Shown: positions 1 through 11,640, counted from the stretch's first letter. The stretch is DNA of 64,000 nt from Paraburkholderia aromaticivorans (GCF_012689525.1 NZ_CP051514.1:1178001-1242000); one strand, 5' to 3'. Notes: generated by a model not told the origin, from the sequence alone. Numbers and translations: made by a program.

Positions 1-5
1 CAGAA

Positions 6-377
6 TCATCCAACGAAACCTGCGCTGATGGACTCCAGATAGTCGATCGCATCCTCCGTCCGGCCGTCCTGGACCAACTGGAGGATCGTCTTGTGGCGGA
101 ATGCAGGGATCGGACTGTTTTTTATGAAAAACAGCGCGCGTTCGATGTCCGGCTGGACAGCAACAGCCGCTGATACGACGCGCATGAGGTCACGCAAGGC
201 GGCCTGCAACCTCGGTGACTCGGGATGCGTGCGCAGTGTGTTGCGGTGGACACCCGCCATAGTTGCAAGGTCCTGCTGCTGTAAGCCGAGAACGTTGGCG
301 AGATTGACCGCGGAGAGTCGGGATGTTCCCGCTTCCCGTGCAGACTCCAGAACGCCAGAAAAATTTTCAACAGTCAT
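6..377 (-). CDS. Xre/MbcA/ParS-type antitoxin (DUF2384 family)
   Basis: Encodes 123 residues. The N-terminal half reads as a helix-turn-helix of the antitoxin Xre type (LANVLGLQQQDLATMAGVHR, about residues 26-45). The C-terminal end, PIPAFRHKTILQLVQDGRTE, matches the toxin-binding domain found in MbcA, ParS and Xre antitoxins. Such proteins normally repress their own operon and neutralise an ADP-ribosylating RES-type toxin encoded just downstream. Here that partner would lie to the left of position 1, outside the window. The start is well supported by an AAGGAGG ribosome-binding site a few bases upstream. The family call is firm. That a toxin is actually present is inference from family behaviour. 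Confidence 0.8.
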   Translation of the reverse strand: MTVENFSGVLESAREAGTSRLSAVNLANVLGLQQQDLATMAGVHRNTLRTHPESPRLQAALRDLMRVVSAAVAVQPDIERALFFIKNSPIPAFRHKTILQLVQDGRTEDAIDYLESISAGFVG

Positions 378-820
378 CTCGAACCTCCTTGCTACTCACA
401 TGCACATTATATGCACAGTTCGCGCACGGTAGAAATTTCGCGCTATGTGTGAATCGCACCCGCCTTCGGCGTGCCTAGCCCCACCTGCTGGAAAAAAGGA
501 CAACTTCAATTATTCAATTCGTTCGCTGCAGGCGGGTAGCTGGATACCCTGCCGTGGGTTTGCACAACATTGTCCCTGGGTTTTCACGCTGTTCACTCAA
601 GGGACGACCTTGATCGGGTCGAACATGAGAACGCATTGAAAATCGCCAGTCAAACGCACGGGATGTGTGTCCTGTCTAACGCCATTCGCAGATCTTCGGC
701 CGTTGGACGTCCAGCGGCTCGATCGACCTATCCGATTCGCAATCCGGCGGCCAGCGAACTCTTCAAGCCCGGCATAAAACTACTACGCGACTTCACGGAA
801 GCGCCGAGCCAGGTGGCGCC
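378..820. other. Intergenic stretch with no recognisable gene
   Basis: It lies between the divergent antitoxin promoter and the first codons that align with ROK regulators (about 824). Short open frames occur, but none has a ribosome-binding site or recognisable protein. The right part may be the scar where the 5' end of the ROK gene was lost. Confidence 0.5.
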
Positions 821-907
821 GAATTCACCGGCCGCCGTCTGGAGGGCCAGCGCGGCCAGCCCGCCTCCCTGATCCGCCTGCACCCGCGCGGCGCCTTCGG
901 CATTGGC

Positions 908-1885
908 GTGCGGCTCGACCGCACCTCCATCGAGACGGTGCTGGTGAACTTTGCCGGAGAGGTGCTGGCCCGCCGCGCGCACGACGTGGTGCTGCCCCAC
1001 CCCGCGAGAGTGCTCGAAATCGTCCAGGACGATATTCACGACATCCTTCAGGTCCTCACCCCGCACGAGCGCGAGCGGCTGACGGGCGTCGGCGTTGCGC
1101 AGCCATACAACCTCGGAAGCTGGCTGCGCGAACTTGGCCTGCCGGCCGACACGTTCCGCGCCTGGGACGGCGTGGACTTCGCGGGCGAACTCGGGCGGGC
1201 CCTGTCCCTGCCGGTATTCAGCGAGAACGACGGCAACGCTGCCGCCATCGCCGAACTGTTCTACGGCCACGGACGTCAATCGGACGATTTCATCTATCTG
1301 TTTCTCGGGCCGGCGATAGGCGGCGGCATCGCGGTGGACGGCGATTGTCTGCGCGGCGTGAGCGGCAATGCGGGCGATATCGGCGTCATGCCGGTTCCGC
1401 CCAGCCGCCTGCCTTCGGCCCTTCAGCCCAGAGGGCAATGGGACATCCTGCTCTCACGCGCGTCCCTCAACGCGCTGACACGGCATCTGCGTTACAGCGG
1501 CGAGTCGATTGAAAAGCGGGCCGATCTCGAAGCCTGCATGACGCGCGGCCTGCCAGCCGTCGACGAATGGATCGACGATTGCATCGACGCGCTCGCCCCC
1601 GCCCTGCGCTCGATGCTGTGCGTGCTCGATGTTCCGGTGGTGATCCTCGACGCCGACGTCGACTGCGGTCTGCTCAATACCCTGATGAAGCGCCTGCGCA
1701 CCGCCATGATCGCGACCGCCCCGGAAGCGCGTGGCACTCCGGAGATGGTGCAAGGCACGTTCGGGCCGGATGCAGGCGCGATCGGCGCGGCAACGCTGCC
1801 GATGTTCTTCAACTTTTCGCCGCGCACGGGAATTCTCAAAGGCGCGGGTACTACACCCCAGGAGGTGACCCATGTCCAGTTCTGA
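908..1885 (+). CDS. ROK-family protein, DNA-binding N-terminus missing
   Basis: The protein is the sugar-sensing half of a ROK (NagC/XylR-type) regulator; [20 protein letters not shown] and [16 protein letters not shown] are typical. Homologous reading continues upstream of the GTG used here to about 824 (GRRLEGQRGQPASL, the wing and linker that follow the winged helix), but no helix-turn-helix is encoded before that and the frame closes at 677. It also lacks the CxCGxxGCxE zinc motif of ROK sugar kinases. It therefore looks like a 5'-truncated repressor, possibly non-functional. The start is uncertain and has no clear ribosome-binding site. Its end overlaps the next gene by 14 bases, so it was probably the local regulator of the sugar transporter that follows. 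Confidence 0.6.
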   Translation: MRLDRTSIETVLVNFAGEVLARRAHDVVLPHPARVLEIVQDDIHDILQVLTPHERERLTGVGVAQPYNLGSWLRELGLPADTFRAWDGVDFAGELGRALSLPVFSENDGNAAAIAELFYGHGRQSDDFIYLFLGPAIGGGIAVDGDCLRGVSGNAGDIGVMPVPPSRLPSALQPRGQWDILLSRASLNALTRHLRYSGESIEKRADLEACMTRGLPAVDEWIDDCIDALAPALRSMLCVLDVPVVILDADVDCGLLNTLMKRLRTAMIATAPEARGTPEMVQGTFGPDAGAIGAATLPMFFNFSPRTGILKGAGTTPQEVTHVQF

Positions 1886-3422
1886 ATCCCGCCCCGCGCT
1901 GCTGGAAATGCGTGGCATCAGCAAAACCTTTCCCGGTGTGCGCGCGCTCGACAACGTGCGCCTCACCGTGTATCCAGGCGAAGTGCATTCGCTGATGGGC
2001 GAAAACGGCGCCGGCAAGTCGACCCTGATGAAAATCCTCTCGGGCGCTTATCAGGCGGACGCAGGCGGACAGATTCTCATCGACGGCAAGGTCGAGGTCA
2101 TTGACGGCCCGCTCGCCGCGCGAGCCCTCGGTGTAGCTGTGATCTACCAGGAATTGAGCCTTGCGCCCAATCTGTCGGTCGCCGAAAACATCCATGCGGG
2201 ACGCGAACTGCGCAAGGGCGGCCGCTGGGGCGTAATCGACCGCCCGGGAATGGAGCAGGCCTGCGAAGCCGTGCTCAAACGCCTGGGTGCCGCCTTCCGG
2301 CCGCACACCCTGGTGGGCGACCTGTCCATCGCCGAGCGGCAACTCGTCGAGATTGCACGGGCCGTGCATACCCGCGCACGTATCCTCGTGATGGACGAGC
2401 CCACTACACCGCTGTCGTCGCGCGAAACCGACCGCCTCTTCGATCTGATCCGTCAGTTGCGCACCGAAGGACTCGCGATCATCTATATCAGCCATCGCAT
2501 GGCGGAGATCTACGAGCTTTCCGATCGCGTTTCCGTGCTGCGCGACGGCAGCTATGTCGGCACGCTGGAGCGCGACCAGCTCTCCGCCGAGAGTCTCGTG
2601 AAAATGATGGTCGGTCGCGACATCTCCGGCTTCTACAAGAAGCAGCACGCGCCCTACGATCCGGGCAAAGTCGTGCTGTCGGTACGCAATGTCGCAGACA
2701 AAGGACGCGTCCGTGGCTGCAGCCTGGATCTTCACGCGGGCGAAGTCCTCGGCATCGCGGGCCTCGTGGGCGCCGGGCGCACCGAACTGGCCCGCCTCAT
2801 CTTTGGCGCCGAACCGCGCGTAAGAGGCGAAGTGGCGGTGGACGGCAAGGTTCTCGCGCTGCGCACCCCGCGTGATGCAATCGACGCGGGCCTCGTCTAC
2901 CTCACCGAAGACCGCAAGGGCCAAGGCCTCTTTCTCGACATGAGCGTGCGCGACAACATCAACGTCGCGGTCTGCAACCGGGACGCGCGGCTCGGAGTAC
3001 TCGATCTGGCACGCGGTGCTTCCCGCGCGCGCGATGCGATCGCCGCGCTATCCATCCGCGTACCGAACGCCAAGGTCAACGCGGGCGCGCTCTCCGGCGG
3101 TAACCAGCAAAAAGTGTTGCTGTCGCGCCTGCTCGAGACCAAGCCACGTGTGCTCATTCTTGACGAGCCGACGCGCGGGGTGGACATCGGCGCGAAGTCC
3201 GAGATCTATCGGATCATCAACGACCTCGCGCGCTCGGGCGTGGGCATCATCGTCATATCGAGCGAGTTGCCGGAAATCATCGGTGTGGCCGATCGCGTGC
3301 TGGTGATGCGCGAAGGCGAATTTGCAGGCGAACTCGGCGGGCACACCGGCACGCCGATTGTTCAGGAAACCATCATCGAACTGGCCACGGGCTCTCGCCC
3401 CGCGCTGGGCGAAGCTGCCTGA
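1872..3422 (+). CDS. Sugar ABC transporter ATP-binding protein (RbsA/XylG/MglA type)
   Basis: A 516-residue tandem ATPase that powers pentose or hexose uptake in the CUT2 family. The first nucleotide-binding domain has Walker [10 protein letters not shown] (residues 43-51), a degenerate signature [14 protein letters not shown] and Walker B ILVMDEPT. The second has the weakened P-loop [16 protein letters not shown] usual for RbsA proteins, an intact signature [15 protein letters not shown] and Walker [15 protein letters not shown]. Length and arrangement are normal. It overlaps the ROK gene by 14 bases and is followed 41 bases later by the permease, so the three components form one operon. An AGGAGG ribosome-binding site precedes the ATG. 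The exact sugar cannot be read from the sequence. Confidence 0.93.
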   Translation: MSSSESRPALLEMRGISKTFPGVRALDNVRLTVYPGEVHSLMGENGAGKSTLMKILSGAYQADAGGQILIDGKVEVIDGPLAARALGVAVIYQELSLAPNLSVAENIHAGRELRKGGRWGVIDRPGMEQACEAVLKRLGAAFRPHTLVGDLSIAERQLVEIARAVHTRARILVMDEPTTPLSSRETDRLFDLIRQLRTEGLAIIYISHRMAEIYELSDRVSVLRDGSYVGTLERDQLSAESLVKMMVGRDISGFYKKQHAPYDPGKVVLSVRNVADKGRVRGCSLDLHAGEVLGIAGLVGAGRTELARLIFGAEPRVRGEVAVDGKVLALRTPRDAIDAGLVYLTEDRKGQGLFLDMSVRDNINVAVCNRDARLGVLDLARGASRARDAIAALSIRVPNAKVNAGALSGGNQQKVLLSRLLETKPRVLILDEPTRGVDIGAKSEIYRIINDLARSGVGIIVISSELPEIIGVADRVLVMREGEFAGELGGHTGTPIVQETIIELATGSRPALGEAA

Positions 3423-3463
3423 TTCTTAAAAGAGACAGGATCTCGAGTATTTCGGAGGACGAC

Positions 3464-4501
3464 ATGAGCAATACCACCAAGCAGCACGACGCCGACCCGG
3501 TCCCAGTCCCGAAGGCGCCCACCCAGGCCCAGCGGCAATCGCGTATCGAACACCGCGAGCGCATGCAGTCGCTGATGCGAACGGCGGGCATGCTGCCCGT
3601 GCTCGTGCTGCTGTGCATCGGCTTCGGCCTCGGGACGGACAACTTTTTCAGTCTGCAGAACCTGTCGATCGTCACGCAGCAGGCATCGATCAACATCGTG
3701 CTGGCCGCCGGGATGACCTTCGTCATTCTGACAGGCGGGATCGATCTGTCAGTCGGCTCGGTGCTGTCGGCCGCCGCGGTGGCGGCCTTGCTGGCGTCGA
3801 ACATTCCTGGCTGGGGCTGGCTCGGCATCCCGACCGCGCTCGCCGTCGGGATCGGCTTCGGCCTGATCAACGGCGCGCTGATCGCCCTCCTGAGGCTGCC
3901 GCCTTTCATCGTCACACTCGGCGCGCTCACTGCGGTGCGCGGTGTTGCCCGATTGCTCGGCCATGACACGACCGTCTTCAATCCGCAACTGTCGTTCGCT
4001 TTCATTGGCAATGGCACAGTCCTCGGTGTGCCCTGGCTCGTGGTGATCGCGATCGCCGTGGTCGCGCTGTCGTGGTTCATCCTTCGTCGCACCGTCCTCG
4101 GCCTGCGCATCTACTCGGTCGGCGGCAACCCCGAAGCCGCTCGCCTCTCGGGCATCAAGGTGTGGGGCATCGAGATGTTCGTCTACGCGATGTCGGGCCT
4201 GCTTGCCGGCCTAGGCGCCGTGATGTCCGCAGCCCGCCTGTATGCGGCGAACGGTCTGCAGATGGGACAGTCGTACGAACTGGACGCGATCGCCGCGGTG
4301 ATTCTCGGTGGCACCAGCTTCGTCGGCGGCGTGGGCTCGATCGTCGGCACGCTGGTTGGCGCGCTGATCATCGCAGTCCTGACCAATGGGCTGGTTTTGC
4401 TCGGCGTATCCGACGTCTGGCAATACATCATCAAGGGCCTCGTCATCATCGGCGCCGTGGCGCTCGACCGCTTCCGTCAACGCGGATCAGCCCGCACCTG
4501 A
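3464..4501 (+). CDS. Sugar ABC transporter permease (RbsC/AraH type)
   Basis: A 345-residue polytopic inner-membrane protein, the translocation subunit of the CUT2 sugar transporter. After a polar N-terminus of about 40 residues there are roughly nine to ten hydrophobic segments. Family landmarks are GGIDLSVGSVLSAAAVAALL near residue 90 and GGTSFVGGVGSIVGTLVGAL near residue 285, with the C-terminal YIIKGLVIIGAVALDRFRQR. A GGAGG ribosome-binding site lies seven bases before the ATG. It sits between the ATPase gene and the binding-protein gene, as in rbs-type operons. Substrate is not determinable. Confidence 0.92.
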   Translation: MSNTTKQHDADPVPVPKAPTQAQRQSRIEHRERMQSLMRTAGMLPVLVLLCIGFGLGTDNFFSLQNLSIVTQQASINIVLAAGMTFVILTGGIDLSVGSVLSAAAVAALLASNIPGWGWLGIPTALAVGIGFGLINGALIALLRLPPFIVTLGALTAVRGVARLLGHDTTVFNPQLSFAFIGNGTVLGVPWLVVIAIAVVALSWFILRRTVLGLRIYSVGGNPEAARLSGIKVWGIEMFVYAMSGLLAGLGAVMSAARLYAANGLQMGQSYELDAIAAVILGGTSFVGGVGSIVGTLVGALIIAVLTNGLVLLGVSDVWQYIIKGLVIIGAVALDRFRQRGSART

Positions 4502-4604
4502 AATACGCTTCACAAGCTGTTCCCGCCCGCTTCAAAAAACCATGGGTGCAAACCGGTCCCCTTGCGCCCCACTCACCCAATGGACCACCTTGGAGACAGA
4601 GAAA

Positions 4605-5555
4605 ATGTTCAAGCAAAAAGTTGCTTTCGCCAGCATCGCCCTCGCAATGGGCCTCAGCTTCACGCTGCCCTCGGCGAGAGCCGCCGACAAGCCGCTCAAG
4701 GCGATTGGGATCACCGTCGGGTCCCTCGGCAACCCCTACTTCGTCACGATCGTCAAAGGCGCCGAGGCGAAGGCGAAACAGATCAACCCCGGCGTGAATG
4801 TCACCGCGGTGTCGGCGGACTACGATATGAACAAGCAGTTCACGCAGATCGATAACTTCATCGCCGCTCACGTTGACATGATCCTGCTCAACGCAGCAGA
4901 CCCGAAGGCCATCGAGCCTGCTGTGAAGAAGGCCCAGGCCGCCGGCATCGTGGTCGTGGCAGTCGATGTGGCCGCCGCGGGCGCTGACGCCACGGTGCAG
5001 ACCAACAACGTCCAGGCCGGAGAAATCTCGTGCGATTACATCGCCAAAAAACTCAACGGCAAGGGCAGCGTCATCATCGAAAACGGGCCGCCCGTCTCGG
5101 CGGTGGTCGACCGGGTGAAGGGCTGCAAGTCGGTATTCGCGAAGCATCCGGATCTCAAGGTGCTGTCTGACGATCAGGACGCAAAGGGCTCCCGCGAGGG
5201 CGGCATGAACGCCATGCAAGGCTATCTGACTCGGTTCCCGAAAGTCGATGCCGTATTCGCGATCAACGACCCGCAAGCAGTGGGCAGCGATCTGGCGGCC
5301 AAGCAACTCAACCGCAAGAACCTCTTCATTACGTCCGTCGACGGCGCACCGGACATCGAAAACGCTCTGAAGACCGACACCCTGGTCCAGGCTTCCGCGA
5401 GCCAGGATCCGTGGTCCATGGCGCAAACGGCCGTGACGGTCGGCTACGCCATCATGAACGGCAAGAAGCCTGCCAACTCGATGATCCTGCTGCCGTCGAC
5501 GCTCGTGACTCGGGACAACGTGGGCAGCTACAAGGGCTGGTCAGCACCCCACTAG
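4605..5555 (+). CDS. Periplasmic sugar-binding protein of CUT2 ABC transporter
   Basis: A 316-residue substrate-binding protein of the peripheral-binding-protein-like I superfamily (ribose/xylose type). Residues 1-26 form a Sec signal peptide ending SARA before ADKPLK. Mature landmarks are GITVGSLGNPYFVTIVKGAE, DMILLNAADPKAIEPAVKKA and AVFAINDPQAVGSDLAA. The reading frame is open further upstream, but the ATG at 4605 is the one that places the signal peptide correctly, preceded by GGAGACAGAG. It completes the ATPase-permease-binding protein set. A cysteine pair (near residues 144 and 174) could form a disulfide. The ligand is unknown; neighbouring sugar enzymes suggest a hexose or pentose. 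Confidence 0.92.
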   Translation: MFKQKVAFASIALAMGLSFTLPSARAADKPLKAIGITVGSLGNPYFVTIVKGAEAKAKQINPGVNVTAVSADYDMNKQFTQIDNFIAAHVDMILLNAADPKAIEPAVKKAQAAGIVVVAVDVAAAGADATVQTNNVQAGEISCDYIAKKLNGKGSVIIENGPPVSAVVDRVKGCKSVFAKHPDLKVLSDDQDAKGSREGGMNAMQGYLTRFPKVDAVFAINDPQAVGSDLAAKQLNRKNLFITSVDGAPDIENALKTDTLVQASASQDPWSMAQTAVTVGYAIMNGKKPANSMILLPSTLVTRDNVGSYKGWSAPH

Positions 5556-5606
5556 GCTCAAACCGCCAATTGCACGCTGGACAATGATGTCAAATCTTCA
5601 CTCGGT

Positions 5607-5623
5607 CGCCCGCCTGGCGGGCG
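5607..5623. terminator. Short GC hairpin after the sugar transporter operon
   Basis: CGCCCGC, loop CTG, GCGGGCG: a perfect 7-bp stem with a 3-base loop 51 bases after the binding-protein stop codon. No T-run follows, so it is only a weak candidate for an intrinsic terminator. The rest of the gap to zwf (5556-5807) shows no gene. Confidence 0.3.
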
Positions 5624-5807
5624 CTCGTTGAACATCGCGAGAGCATCGCGCGTATTTCGATAGCCATCGCCGGCATCCCATCTGCGCTTTTCTTCCGCTT
5701 GTGCAGCCGTGGTGTGTGCACAGCAAGGAGCCTATGCTCCCACCATCGACGAGGTGATTGCGCTGGCTGATTGGTAGGATTCCTATTCGACATTTTCTTC
5801 TGAGACC

Positions 5808-7289
<1,482 letters not shown>

Positions 7290-7437
7290 GTGCAGTCCGG
7301 ACGCGGTCTGGTTGAAGCCGCCCGAACGTGCCCCAGCCACTTGCTTCTCTAACGGCACACGCTATGCGGCGACGTTGCCTTTTGACGACCGCCTGGCGAA
7401 GTGCAGCTCTAACTCATTTCCCGTCAAGACAGCGATC

Positions 7438-8466
7438 ATGGATAAATTCTGGCAACTTGAATGGCCACACGGCGCGCTTGATGTGCATGCCAGGGGCGGC
7501 ATGCTCGGCGGGGTGGCGCTCAAGCGCGGTGACCGGCAGGTCCGGCCGTTTTACGAGCCTCCGTGGATCGGCGACGGAGCGCACCAGCGGCCGGAATTAC
7601 TCAACCATATGAGAAGCGAATTCCCGTGTGTTCCCTTTGGCGTGCCCTATGCACCGGAGGCCGTCGTGGAAAGCTGGCAGGAGAGCGTCGCCACCCCCGT
7701 CCCCGAATCTCACGCCCTGCTGGATTCGAGCGATGATCTGCTGCATGGTTATGGCTGCGTGACCGACTGGACACTCGTGAGGCAGACGGACCTTGAAATT
7801 GAGATCGCGCTCGAATATCCGCCCGCCTCACCGATAGCACGTCTTGTCCGCGTGATCCGTGCCGATCCGAATGGTCCCGCGATTGATTTCTCGTTAGCAG
7901 TCGAGGCGCGCAAGGAGACACGCCGTCCGGTCGGTTTGCATCCCAATCTGGCGCTTCCATCACTCGCAGGCGCATTTCAGATCCATCCCGGCGCGTTTCG
8001 TTTTGGCGTCGTTCACCCGGGCGGGCCCGAACCCGGCGTATCTCGCGCAGAACCGGGGGCATTTTTTGACAGGCTTGATCAGGTGCCGCTGCGTGCCGGT
8101 GGCACAGCGGAGTTTGATCGCTTTCCGCTTCCTCACGATACTGAAGAAATCGTCCAGCTCTGTGGGGTAGACGGAGCGGTGATCCTGACGGATGACGAAT
8201 CTCAGGTTGCTTATCGTCTCTGTTGGGATGCCTCTGTACTCCCGTCGCTTTTGCTGTGGATCAGCAATCGGGGCCGTAGCTACGGTCCCTGGAACAGCCA
8301 CAATCTCTGCCTGGGCGTCGAGCCCGTGGCAAGTGCGTTTGAACTGGGCTGCCGTGCCGCGCTGGCGGCGAACCCGATCAATGAACGAGGTATTCCGACC
8401 GCGATAGCACTCGATCCGGGTCAACCGGTCGAAATCGCTTATCGATTCGAGGTCCTGACTCAATGA
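7438..8466 (+). CDS. Aldose 1-epimerase-like (galactose mutarotase superfamily) protein
   Basis: A 342-residue predicted cytosolic protein of the galactose mutarotase-like beta-sandwich fold. GLHPNLALP (near residue 165) resembles the conserved catalytic-histidine segment GWHPYFNL of aldose and hexose-6-phosphate epimerases. CLGVEPVASAFELG near residue 285 could supply the carboxylate. Family members interconvert alpha and beta sugar anomers. The long upstream open frame is not used: the ATG at 7438 begins the homologous MDKFWQLEW segment. It sits 149 bases after zwf and before gapN, fitting a role in presenting sugar anomers to the dehydrogenase. Overall similarity to characterised enzymes is modest, so enzymatic activity is inferred. 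Confidence 0.75.
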   Translation: MDKFWQLEWPHGALDVHARGGMLGGVALKRGDRQVRPFYEPPWIGDGAHQRPELLNHMRSEFPCVPFGVPYAPEAVVESWQESVATPVPESHALLDSSDDLLHGYGCVTDWTLVRQTDLEIEIALEYPPASPIARLVRVIRADPNGPAIDFSLAVEARKETRRPVGLHPNLALPSLAGAFQIHPGAFRFGVVHPGGPEPGVSRAEPGAFFDRLDQVPLRAGGTAEFDRFPLPHDTEEIVQLCGVDGAVILTDDESQVAYRLCWDASVLPSLLLWISNRGRSYGPWNSHNLCLGVEPVASAFELGCRAALAANPINERGIPTAIALDPGQPVEIAYRFEVLTQ

Positions 8467-8559
8467 ATACAACGCGGCCCGTTGCTTTAAACGCTGCGCG
8501 CCTTGAACGTTCTGATTCGGCACGACTGCCTTAACTTCTTCTCATCTTCCGGAGTCCTC

Positions 8560-10197
8560 ATGACGATCGACCGCAATTCGCAACTCGCCCTGCACTTCCC
8601 CGCGCCTAACGAGATTCCGGCTGAACACCGCCTCAACGCACCCGTTCATCAGCGCGGTTTCCTTATCGACGGCCAGATACCCGTATGGAACGGGCCCTTC
8701 AAGACTGTGTTCTCGCCGGTCTGCACACGCGACCCAGCCACCGGTGACGTAAGCCAGATCGAAATCGGCAGCTATCCGCTGATGAGCGAGGTGCAGAGCG
8801 ACGCCGCACTGGACGCCGCAGTAGCCGCGTACGACAACGGCAGAGGCAAATGGCCAACGATGACGGTCGCCGACCGCATCGCCTGCATGCACAAGTTCGC
8901 AAACGGCATGGTTGAGCGCCGGCAGGCGATCGTGAACCTGCTCATGTGGGAGATCGGGAAGAGCCTTGCCGACTCGTTCAAGGAGTTCGACCGGACCGTA
9001 GAATACATCCAGGCCACGATCGAGGCCCTGAAGGACATGGACAATGGCCATTCGCGATTCATGGTGGTCGAGGGGACCATCGGCCAGGTCCGCCGCACCC
9101 CACTCGGGGTGGTGCTATGCATGGGGCCATACAACTACCCGCTCAACGAGACCTTCTGCACACTCATTCCGGCGCTGCTGATGGGTAACACGGTCGTCCT
9201 CAAGCCGCCACAATATGGCACCCTGCTGTTCGAGCCGCTACTCGAGGTGTTTCGCGATGCGTTTCCACCCGGTGTTGTCAACACCATCTACGCACCGGGC
9301 GCACTGGTGGTGCCACGCATGCTGGCCTCGGGCAAGGTCAACGTGCTGGCACTGATCGGCTCGAGCCGCGTTGCGGACCATCTGAAAAAGCAGCACCCCA
9401 AATCCCACCGCCTGCGCGCAGTGTTGGGCCTGGACGCGAAGAATGCGGCCATTGTGCTGCCCGATGCTGACCTGGACCTCGCAGTCAAGGAATGCCTGCT
9501 CGGTGCACTGTCGTTCAACGGACAACGCTGCACGGCCCTCAAGATGCTGATCGTGCACAGGAGTGTCGTCGACACGTTCCTTGAACGCTTCACGGCTGAA
9601 CTGGCGCGGCTCAAGCTGGGTATGCCGTGGGAGGCCGGCGTGCAGATCACTCCGCTGCCGGGGCCGCATCGCACCGCCTACATGACCGAGGCGATCGAGG
9701 ACGCGAAGGCCCAAGGTGCGCGCGTCGTCAATGACGGCGGCGGTGACTTCTGCAGCACGCTGTTCTATCCGGCTGTGGTCTACCCGGTGCGCGAGGGAAT
9801 GAAGCTGTACCGCGAGGAGCAGTTCGGACCGGTGGTCCCGGTGATGGTCTTCGACGCCGTCGAAGAGGCACTCGACTACGTGATCACCTCTGATCACGGC
9901 CAACAGGTGAGCATCTTCGGATCCGACGCCGCGCAGATTGGTGCGCTCGTGGATCCGCTGGTCAACCAGGTCTGCCGCGTGAACATCAACTGTCAGTGTC
10001 AGCGCGGGCCGGATGTATTCCCGTTCGCAGGGCGCAAGGACTCGGCTGAGGGCACGCTGTCGGTCAGCGACGCGCTGCGCGCGTTCTCGATCCGCTCGAT
10101 GGTCGCCACCAAACAGACCGCGCCGAACAGGGAACTGCTGAATACCATCGTGCGCGAACACCAATCCAAGTTCATTAACACAGACTTCATCCTGTGA
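8560..10197 (+). CDS. gapN: NADP-dependent non-phosphorylating glyceraldehyde-3-phosphate dehydrogenase (GapN-type ALDH)
   Basis: A 545-residue aldehyde dehydrogenase superfamily protein. GapN oxidises glyceraldehyde 3-phosphate directly to 3-phosphoglycerate, making NADPH and bypassing the ATP-yielding step of glycolysis. GPYNYPLNE near residue 190 matches the GapN-type cofactor-binding region, and FNGQRCTALK near residue 321 contains the catalytic cysteine with the preceding glutamine and arginine typical of GapN and plant NP-GAPDH. The ATG at 8560 follows CGGAG; the frame extends further upstream without a recognisable protein. It is about 50 residues longer than streptococcal GapN, mainly at the N-terminus, as in long forms seen in other bacteria. 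Placement after zwf suggests NADPH supply. Confidence 0.85.
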   Translation: MTIDRNSQLALHFPAPNEIPAEHRLNAPVHQRGFLIDGQIPVWNGPFKTVFSPVCTRDPATGDVSQIEIGSYPLMSEVQSDAALDAAVAAYDNGRGKWPTMTVADRIACMHKFANGMVERRQAIVNLLMWEIGKSLADSFKEFDRTVEYIQATIEALKDMDNGHSRFMVVEGTIGQVRRTPLGVVLCMGPYNYPLNETFCTLIPALLMGNTVVLKPPQYGTLLFEPLLEVFRDAFPPGVVNTIYAPGALVVPRMLASGKVNVLALIGSSRVADHLKKQHPKSHRLRAVLGLDAKNAAIVLPDADLDLAVKECLLGALSFNGQRCTALKMLIVHRSVVDTFLERFTAELARLKLGMPWEAGVQITPLPGPHRTAYMTEAIEDAKAQGARVVNDGGGDFCSTLFYPAVVYPVREGMKLYREEQFGPVVPVMVFDAVEEALDYVITSDHGQQVSIFGSDAAQIGALVDPLVNQVCRVNINCQCQRGPDVFPFAGRKDSAEGTLSVSDALRAFSIRSMVATKQTAPNRELLNTIVREHQSKFINTDFIL

Positions 10198-10208
10198 GGG
10201 GAGCGGAC

Positions 10209-10485
10209 ATGATGCATCGCAAACGTACTGCCAGAATCGTCGCCACGCTGGGGCCGTCGAGTTCCGACCTGACCGCGGTGCGCGGCCTGTTCGATGCCGC
10301 GGCCGACGTGTTCCGTCTCAACTTCAGCCACGGCTGTCCTGGCCAAGTTCGAGAAACCCACTGCAATCGAGTCGCTGGACCCGATCATTGATGCGGCCGA
10401 CGCGATCATGGTCGCGCGTGGCGACCCGGGCGTTGAACTGCCTGCCGAACAGGAGCCGCGAATTCAGAAACACATCGTAAGGCCG
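10209..10485 (+). pseudogene. pyk: Pyruvate kinase remnant with large internal deletion
   Basis: Two separate pieces of pyruvate kinase are fused. The first, TARIVATLGPSSSDLTAVRG followed by VFRLNFSHG, is the N-terminal strand with the substrate-binding loop. Immediately after it, in a different frame, KFEKPTAIESLDPIIDAADA and IMVARGDPGVELPAEQ correspond to a region about 170 residues further on. The segment between them and everything after about residue 260 of the parent protein are missing. It starts 11 bases after gapN and was presumably its operon partner, closing lower glycolysis. It cannot encode an active enzyme. Confidence 0.85.
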
Positions 10486-11640
10486 CCACATCATCTCTCA
10501 CCGCTATCGCGGGTCCCCTTGATCTACATGCAAATATCCGGTTAGGACGATCTAAGCCCGGTGCGGCCTTGCCTTGAGGCCCCAAATAAATATTTTTTTA
10601 AATCAATGCCTTGCTGACTACCCCCGAGGACGACGCACATTCTGGTACCTCTACGTGCGTTCCGCCAAAACTGGTGGCGCAAGATGATCGATCTTGTGCG
10701 CCGCTGACGTCGAATGTTTCCGCGCCGGAAGAAAGCATTCCAGCGGGCGAGCCTCGGCGAATCTACGAGAATGTGCAACAGGCCGACAGCGCAAAAATCC
10801 AGGCAATGCCGCGTGAAGGCGTCATTAAATAGGTATCCTATGTAATTTGACATAAGGTTTTTTTATCAACCAGAAAATTCTGGGTGGCCATGTACAATGA
10901 CCGTACAGCTGGAACCAAGAATTTTATGTCAAGTTTCTTTCACGCTGATTCCGGAGCCCTCAGCCGGCCACCAGACCTTCGAACCGCTCCGACATCATGG
11001 ACATCCACGTCAGCTACGAATACAGCCATGCGTCTGACCCGCGGGCGTTCATCGGGACCGTGCCTGCACAACTGGTCGCTGATGTTCCGGCGAACATTCC
11101 GCGCGCGCTTCTACCAGAATACATCGCCGCGTTGATTCTTCAGCGATCACCAACGATGGGCGAACTCCGGAATCTGAAGATTCTCTGGACGTCCAGGCAC
11201 CGCTGCAGACCTCGAATTTTCGCGAACGACGGGCGATCGGCCGTCATCGACCCGCTCCGGCCACTGGAACCGGGTCCACTTCAATGACAGCTTCCTGGGT
11301 CCGACGGTCGACCGCGTCTTCGGCAGCGGGCAAGTCCCCGGACGGTCGCGAATTGCCACCAGAGGCCGCGCAGCACCTTAACGCGGATGTCCGCTTGCCA
11401 GAAAAGCCAAGGGATCTCGTCTGATCTTACCGACGTTTGGTGGACACCTTGAAAGGGGCCTACCATGCAGACTGAACTGCTGGATCTGATCAAAGGACGA
11501 AGACCTCGCGGCGGTTAATTGCTGAGGCTGTGTTGGATGCGCCAGACAGGCGCTTGTATGCGGTTGCCTCAGCATGCTGCTGCCGGCGCAACTGGCACCA
11601 ACAATTGGCGTTGACCGCGGGCAGACGTTTCGAATAAGCC
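10486..11640. other. Decayed, gene-poor stretch
   Basis: Base composition is lower in GC around 10560-10620 and 10820-10930. Several short frames exist (for example one beginning MDIHVSYEYSHASDPRAF at 10997), but none has a good ribosome-binding site plus recognisable sequence. The stretch probably holds unidentifiable gene debris between the pyk remnant and the patatin pseudogene. Confidence 0.45.

Noticed and set aside
728..1438. Long open frame antisense to the ROK gene
   Set aside because: It lacks any family sequence and mirrors the codon pattern of the real gene on the plus strand.
908..1885. Reading the ROK protein as a sugar kinase
   Set aside because: It lacks the CxCGxxGCxE zinc motif and the N-terminal DxGxTK phosphate-binding sequence.
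5725..5777. Short in-frame tail QGAYAPTIDEVIALADW-stop before zwf
   Set aside because: It might be the end of a lost gene, but 18 codons are too few to assign or support.
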